Source: Patescibacteria group bacterium
GTDB taxonomy: Bacteria; Patescibacteria; Paceibacteria; UBA9973; UBA2103
Direction of reading: 5' to 3'
NCBI GenBank assembly: GCA_018968865.1
Contig: JAGWZP010000022.1
Location: 1 to 10,626, forward strand
DNA: 10,626 nucleotides
Shown: piece after piece, positions 7,231-10,626 of the stretch
Layout: the number at the start of each line of letters is the position of its first letter
How positions within the stretch are numbered: the first letter of the stretch is position 1
Program-made: the position numbers and the translations under genes
The notes under the pieces: generated by a model
Told to the model about the DNA's origin: nothing
Databases searched by the model: none
What the model saw: the letters and a program-made list of their open reading frames with translations, nothing else

Positions 7231-7394
7231 ACGCAGAGCGTGCGGCATCGGTTTCGCCGGCGCGCTCCGTTTATGGTAGAGTCCCCGTATACCGCGCTGC
7301 TGCCTGACTGTTCCGGAAGATACGCTGCTGTTCCCTCGCTTTTAAACCTCATCCTGATTCGCACCGCGCGAAGAAGGACTAACCCAACGGGCGT

Positions 7395-8924
7395 ATGTCA
7401 CTCAACATCATATTGATCATGCTTGCGCTCTCGGGCGTCGGCGGCGTTGTGCTCGGCTACGTGCTGCGCGTCCTCATCGGACTCGCGAGCCGCGGTTCGG
7501 TCGAGCTTGATACGAAACGGAAACTGCTCCAAGCGAAGGAGCAGGCGGCGAAGATCATCGCCGATGCGGAATTCCGCGGGGCGGTCATCGAGACCGAGCG
7601 GCTCGCGCCCATCGAGGAGCGCGAAGAGAAATTGTCGGCGCGGGAAGAACGCGTGGCATCGCGGGAGGAGTTCCTCGATTCGCGCCAGCGCGATCTCGAT
7701 GAAAAAGAGGACGAGGTGCGCGCGCGCGAAGTGGAAGCGGCGCGCGCGCGAAGCGAGGCGGAGGTGCTCGTGGCCGAACGCTCGAAGGAACTCGCGAAAG
7801 TCGCGCATCTCTCTGTCGACAAGGCGCGCGAGGAACTTTTTTCAGAACTAGAGCGCACGCACGAAGAAGCGATCCTGCTGCGGTTGCAGAAGCTCGCCGC
7901 GCATGGCCGCGAACGCCTCGAGGACAAGGCGCGCGCCATCCTCACGACCACCATTCACCGCCTCGGGAACGCGGTGAATGCCGAAGTCATGTCGCTCTCG
8001 GTGGCGCTCCCGTCGGAGGATATGAAGGGGAAGATCATCGGCAAGGAAGGGCGCAATATCAAGGCGTTCGAGCGTGCGACCGGCGTGGATGTGCTCATTG
8101 ACGACGCGCCGGACCGCATTACGCTCTCGTCGTTCGACCCTTTGCGCCGCGCCATTGCGAAGATCGCGCTCGAGAAACTCATTCTCGACGGCCGCATCCA
8201 GCCGGTCAAAATAGAGGAGACGGTGGAGAAGACGCGCGCCGAGGTCGCGGACATCATCAAACAAAAAGGCGAAGCGGCGGCGTACGAAGCCGGCGTCATC
8301 GGCCTTGACCCAAAATTGACCGCGCTTCTGGGGCGTCTGCATTTCCGCACTAGCTTCGGACAGAACGTGCTTCAGCATTCCATTGAAATGGCGCATATCG
8401 CCGGCATGCTCGCGACCGAGCTCGGCGCTGATGCAGCGGTTGCGCGCGCCGGCGCCCTCCTGCACGACATCGGCAAAGCGGTTGACCACGAGGTGCAGGG
8501 CACGCACGTGGAGATCGGGCGCCGGATATTGGAGAAGTTTGGCGTGGATACGCGCATTATTCTTGCGATGCAGTCGCACCATGAGGAGTATCCGTACGAA
8601 ACGCCGGAGGCGATCATCGTCCAAGTGGCGGATGCCATTTCAGGCGGCCGCCCGGGCGCCCGCCGCGATACGGTGGACCGCTATTTGGAGCGCCTCGGCG
8701 ACCTCGAGCGCCTCGCCGCCACCTTCCCGGGCGTGGAGAAGGTATATGCCATCGCCGCCGGCCGCGAGATTCGCATCTTCGTGAACCCGGGCAAGGTCTC
8801 CGACATCGCGATGCACACGCTCGCCCGCGATATCGCGAAGCGCATCCAGGGTGAACTCAAATATCCGGGCGAAATCAAGGTGAATATCATTAGAGAGAAC
8901 AGGGTCGTGGAGTTCGCGCGTTAA
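7395..8924 (+). CDS. rny: Ribonuclease Y (membrane-anchored endoribonuclease)
   Basis: RNase Y starts mRNA decay by endonucleolytic cleavage at the membrane in bacteria that lack RNase E. It has 509 residues, close to the usual length. In order: an N-terminal membrane anchor (about residues 5-30), a long charged coiled coil (about 38-185, with repeated 'EERxxxREE' patterns), a KH domain with GKIIGKEGRN (212-221), and an HD domain with His328 (LQHS), the His357-Asp358 pair (LHDIGK) and Asp413 (VADAISGGRPGARR). All metal ligands expected of the family are present. An in-frame TAA at 7380 fixes the start at the ATG at 7395. AAGAAGGA (7371-7378) lies 16 nt before it, too far for a normal Shine-Dalgarno. 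No intrinsic terminator is visible after the stop. Confidence 0.97.
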   Translation: MSLNIILIMLALSGVGGVVLGYVLRVLIGLASRGSVELDTKRKLLQAKEQAAKIIADAEFRGAVIETERLAPIEEREEKLSAREERVASREEFLDSRQRDLDEKEDEVRAREVEAARARSEAEVLVAERSKELAKVAHLSVDKAREELFSELERTHEEAILLRLQKLAAHGRERLEDKARAILTTTIHRLGNAVNAEVMSLSVALPSEDMKGKIIGKEGRNIKAFERATGVDVLIDDAPDRITLSSFDPLRRAIAKIALEKLILDGRIQPVKIEETVEKTRAEVADIIKQKGEAAAYEAGVIGLDPKLTALLGRLHFRTSFGQNVLQHSIEMAHIAGMLATELGADAAVARAGALLHDIGKAVDHEVQGTHVEIGRRILEKFGVDTRIILAMQSHHEEYPYETPEAIIVQVADAISGGRPGARRDTVDRYLERLGDLERLAATFPGVEKVYAIAAGREIRIFVNPGKVSDIAMHTLARDIAKRIQGELKYPGEIKVNIIRENRVVEFAR

Positions 8925-8968
8925 TTTTACTTCATTTCGCATTGTTCACGCCGGCCTGTAAAGCCCTA

Positions 8969-8996
8969 TTGCGTAATGTGGCGCATTTCCTATACT
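8969..8996 (+). promoter_or_regulatory. HU promoter
   Basis: TTGCGT (8969-8974), a 16-nt spacer and TATACT (8991-8996). The predicted start near 9003 gives a leader of about 48 nt before the HU ATG, so this gene is not of the leaderless kind. The form closely matches the nusA promoter. Confidence 0.65.
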
Positions 8997-9015
8997 TCTT
9001 CCCATACCCACCCCC

Positions 9016-9054
9016 ATGAGGCCGTGGGGATTACCAGCTAGCAGATTCTCATGA
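9016..9054 (+). CDS. Possible 12-codon leader ORF overlapping the HU start (MRPWGLPASRFS)
   Basis: In the HU leader, an ATG at 9016 opens a 12-codon frame whose TGA (9052-9054) overlaps the HU ATG (9051-9053) as ATGA, the classic layout for translational coupling by re-initiation. It starts about 13 nt after the predicted transcription start and has no Shine-Dalgarno; nor does HU. A 12-codon frame can arise by chance, so this rests on the exact overlap only. A weak hairpin (CCCCA 9012-9016 / TGGGG 9025-9029) overlaps its start. Confidence 0.3.
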   Translation: MRPWGLPASRFS

Positions 9055-9323
9055 ACAAAGCAGACATCGTAGACAAGGTGCACGGCGTTCTCGGCTCCAC
9101 GAAGGCCGACGCCGAGCGCGCAGTTGAGACCATGATTGACTCTATCGTTCACAGCCTCAAGGCTGGCGAGGAAGTGTCCATTGCCGGCCTCGGCATTTTT
9201 GCGACGAAGGCGCGCCCGGCGCGCCAGGGCCGCAATCCCCGCACGGGCGAGACGATTCACATCGCGGCGACTCGCACCGCGAAGTTCCGCGCCGCAAAGG
9301 CGCTCAAGGACGCGGTGAAGTAA
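9051..9323 (+). CDS. hup: DNA-binding protein HU (HU/IHF family)
   Basis: HU is a small dimeric nucleoid protein that binds and bends DNA with little sequence preference. It has 90 residues, the standard length. The helical dimerisation half (MNKADIVDKVHGVLG..., about 1-45) is followed by the GLGIF turn (46-50) and the DNA-binding beta arm RPARQGRNPRTGETIHI (55-71), which carries the Arg-Asn-Pro tip whose proline (63) intercalates into DNA. The C-terminal helix (FRAAKALKDAVK) is intact. The general HU-type arm and lack of IHF-specific context make HU more likely than IHF. It has its own promoter, a leader with a possible short ORF, and a structured 3' region ending in a terminator, so it is probably a single-gene transcript. 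Confidence 0.97.
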   Translation: MNKADIVDKVHGVLGSTKADAERAVETMIDSIVHSLKAGEEVSIAGLGIFATKARPARQGRNPRTGETIHIAATRTAKFRAAKALKDAVK

Positions 9324-9341
9324 GCTCGCAAAGCCGAGCTT
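9322..9341 (+). repeat. Hairpin at the HU stop codon
   Basis: AAGCTCG (9322-9328) and CGAGCTT (9335-9341) form a 7-bp perfect stem with a 6-nt loop, starting within the HU stop codon. No T-tract follows. Confidence 0.5.
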
Positions 9342-9358
9342 GCTCCCTGCGCTCGCTC

Positions 9359-9388
9359 GGAAGAATGAAATAGGAATCTCATTCTTCC
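9359..9388 (+). repeat. 10-bp inverted repeat in the HU 3' region
   Basis: GGAAGAATGA (9359-9368) and TCATTCTTCC (9379-9388) are perfect complements around a 10-nt loop. They are bracketed by similar Ser-codon-like runs, GCGCTCGCTC before and CTCGCTCGCTT after. No T-tract follows. It may be a stabilising 3' structure or a copy of a dispersed repeat. Confidence 0.55.
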
Positions 9389-9430
9389 CTCGCTCGCTTG
9401 GTAGTGGGCTTCTCTCCCAAGAGGAAAATC

Positions 9431-9456
9431 AAAAACCCCGCATCCGCGGGGTTTTT
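9431..9456. terminator. Bidirectional rho-independent terminator between HU and the 80-residue gene
   Basis: AAAAACCCCGC (9431-9441) and GCGGGGTTTTT (9446-9456) form an 11-bp perfect stem with an ATCC loop. It has a T-run at the 3' side on both strands, so it can stop both HU (+) and the convergent gene at 9459-9701 (-), whose stop codon lies 2 bp away. Confidence 0.93.
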
Positions 9457-9458
9457 GC

Positions 9459-9701
9459 TTACTGTATCGGCTGTTTTGAAGGTACTGTCTTGTTGTCTTT
9501 ATATAAATTGTAGAGATCTTCTTTGACCTGAACCAGGATGTTCTCGTACACCGCCTTCATCTTCCCTAGTTTCTCGGGCTCAAGTGCGAGCTTTTTTATC
9601 AAATCGTCCCTCTGATTTATCAGACTGCTCTCTTTTGCGGAATAGTTTTCAACTTTCTTATCATAGGACGTTTTCCCGATTGAGCCGCCTTCCATAGTCA
9701 T
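9459..9701 (-). CDS. Hypothetical helical protein, 80 residues
   Basis: I do not recognise this protein. It is Lys/Glu-rich, without cysteine or membrane segment, and reads as one or two amphipathic helices (about residues 14-70, e.g. KVENYSAKESSLINQRDDLI and GKMKAVYENILVQVKEDLYN), so a coiled coil or helical hairpin is likely. The N-terminus (MTMEGGSIGKTS) and the tail (KTVPSKQPIQ) look flexible. A second ATG two codons in (9695) is an alternative start. A good promoter, TTGAAA-16-TATACT, ends 9 nt before the ATG, and the shared bidirectional terminator begins right after the stop, so it looks like a complete single-gene unit. Its DNA is clearly more AT-rich than rarA, HU or rny, hinting at a different origin or weak codon selection. 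Confidence 0.75.
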   Translation of the reverse strand: MTMEGGSIGKTSYDKKVENYSAKESSLINQRDDLIKKLALEPEKLGKMKAVYENILVQVKEDLYNLYKDNKTVPSKQPIQ

Positions 9702-9710
9702 GTGATCGCA

Positions 9711-9738
9711 AGTATACCAACTGGGCAGTTTATTTCAA
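9711..9738 (-). promoter_or_regulatory. Promoter of the 80-residue gene
   Basis: On the minus strand TTGAAA (9733-9738), a 16-nt spacer and TATACT (9711-9716) precede the ATG by 9 nt. The -35 lies inside the last codons of rarA (Leu-Lys), so the downstream gene has its own promoter embedded in the rarA end. The transcript would be leaderless or carry 1-3 nt. Confidence 0.65.
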
Positions 9739-10626
9739 ATACCTCTTTTTCTTCAGTTTGTCGGGCAGGTACGATTCGGTCTCGGGCTTCATATCCCATC
9801 CCTCGTACCCCTTTCCATATTCCAGTTCCTTCATCAGCTTGGTGACTGGGTTGCGGATTTTCTTCGGAACGGGCAGATTGCCGTGTTCGTGCACGTCCGC
9901 CTGCGCGGCACGGAGCGCGTTATACGCGGAGCGGTCCTTCTTCGCCTGACAGAGATAGGCGACGCCGTGGCCGAGGTTGATAGCGCATTCGGGGTAGCCG
10001 ATGGTCTCGCACGCGCGGAAGACGGCGTTCGCGACCACAAGCGCGGTCGGCTGGGCGAGTCCAATGTCCTCGCTCGCGAACACGACCATCCGCCGCGCGA
10101 TGAAGAGCGGATCCTCCCCCGCTTCCACCATGCGTGCGAGGTAGTAGAGCGCGGCATCCGGTTGGGACGCGCGCATGCTCTTAATGAATGCGCTGATGGT
10201 GTCATAGTGCTCCTCGCCTTTCTTGTCGTAGCGCAGGTGCGGCGATTCCAGCGCCTTGTTCAGCGTGTCTGCGGTCACTTCCCCGTACAGCGACTGCGCA
10301 CCCTCCATCATCCCGAGCGCCTTTCGCGCGTCGCCGTTGCTGTAGCCGAGTAGCCAGTCGAATGCATCTTTCTTCACTTTCAGTTTCGTGCGCTTCACGA
10401 TGGCGCGGAGCGCTTCTTCGGAAAGCGGTTCAAGCACAAACACGCGGCACCGCGAGAGAAGCGGCGCGATGACCTCAAATGACGGGTTCTCGGTGGTCGC
10501 GCCGATGAGCGTCAGTTCCCCGCTCTCTACATACGGCAGAAGAAAATCCTGCTGGCTTTTATTGAACCGATGGATCTCGTCCAGAAAGAGGACTTTATCT
10601 TTCCCTTTTGCATCCGCGCCGATTAT
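9730..10626 (-). CDS. rarA: Replication-associated recombination protein A (RarA/MgsA, AAA+ ATPase), N-terminus outside the window
   Basis: RarA is a clamp-loader-like AAA+ ATPase that acts on single-stranded DNA and SSB at stalled replication forks. The window holds the C-terminal 298 residues. In these, numbered from the window edge, Walker B is LFLDEIH (13-19) followed by [15 protein letters not shown] (20-34), sensor 1 is in [11 protein letters not shown] (41-51), and the arginine-finger region is LLSRCR (56-61). Later come NGDARKAL (sensor 2), the tetramerisation-domain signature FASEDIGLA and the C-terminal ending [14 protein letters not shown]...YLPDKL. Family members usually have 400 or more residues, so about 110-130 with Walker A are missing beyond 10626. 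The coding frame is continuous from the edge; the GTG at 10443 lies inside the gene and is not its start. Confidence 0.96.
   Translation of the reverse strand: MIGADAKGKDKVLFLDEIHRFNKSQQDFLLPYVESGELTLIGATTENPSFEVIAPLLSRCRVFVLEPLSEEALRAIVKRTKLKVKKDAFDWLLGYSNGDARKALGMMEGAQSLYGEVTADTLNKALESPHLRYDKKGEEHYDTISAFIKSMRASQPDAALYYLARMVEAGEDPLFIARRMVVFASEDIGLAQPTALVVANAVFRACETIGYPECAINLGHGVAYLCQAKKDRSAYNALRAAQADVHEHGNLPVPKKIRNPVTKLMKELEYGKGYEGWDMKPETESYLPDKLKKKRYLK

Noticed and set aside
7218..7364. N-terminal extension of the Nudix protein by 49 residues
   Set aside because: Arg-rich low-complexity reading through the divergent promoter region; the domain starts with [12 protein letters not shown] at 7217, next to a TATAAC box.

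Overview
The window looks like chromosomal sequence from a Candidate Phyla Radiation (Patescibacteria) bacterium, most likely a GC-rich member of Parcubacteria. The grounds are compact, mostly housekeeping genes with short gaps, a type IV pilus pilB-pilC pair, a NusA with an N-terminal insertion and a long acidic tail, small orphan proteins, and almost no Shine-Dalgarno sequences. All stops are TAA or TAG and the conserved genes read through with the ordinary bacterial code, which argues against the TGA-recoding CPR lineages (Absconditabacteria/Gracilibacteria). The lineage call is an inference from gene content; the window holds no rRNA or other marker that would settle it.

Layout. On the minus strand at the left, pilB (1188-2936) is followed by pilC (1-1185, cut by the window edge), giving the pilus motor ATPase and inner-membrane platform. 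A divergent intergenic region leads to an unrecognised 144-residue plus-strand protein (3092-3526) with its own terminator, then an unrecognised 88-residue minus-strand protein (3599-3865). From about 3917 the plus strand carries a promoter, a structured leader and nusA (4006-5364). A long nested inverted repeat and an exact TATAAT precede ppa (5437-5985), a one-TM small protein (5987-6226) and clpP (6248-6847). A minus-strand Nudix hydrolase (6840-7217) converges on clpP with an 8-bp overlap. Divergent from it is rny (RNase Y, 7395-8924), then a promoter, a possible 12-codon leader ORF and an HU gene (9051-9323). HU ends in a 3' region with three hairpins, the last a bidirectional terminator shared with a small orphan minus-strand gene (9459-9701), which follows rarA (9730-10626, N-terminus outside the window).

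The genes cover transcription elongation/termination (NusA), RNA decay (RNase Y), proteolysis (ClpP), pyrophosphate removal (Ppa), nucleotide clean-up (Nudix), nucleoid structure (HU), stalled-fork rescue (RarA) and type IV pili. I see no mobile element, CRISPR array, phage gene or defence system.

The most notable signals are regulatory. Five genes have a near-consensus -10 hexamer only 6-9 nt before the ATG, which predicts leaderless or near-leaderless mRNAs. nusA and HU instead have TTGCNN-16-TATACT promoters and roughly 50-nt leaders with structure or a leader ORF. Inverted repeats sit against the -10 boxes of pilB and ppa.
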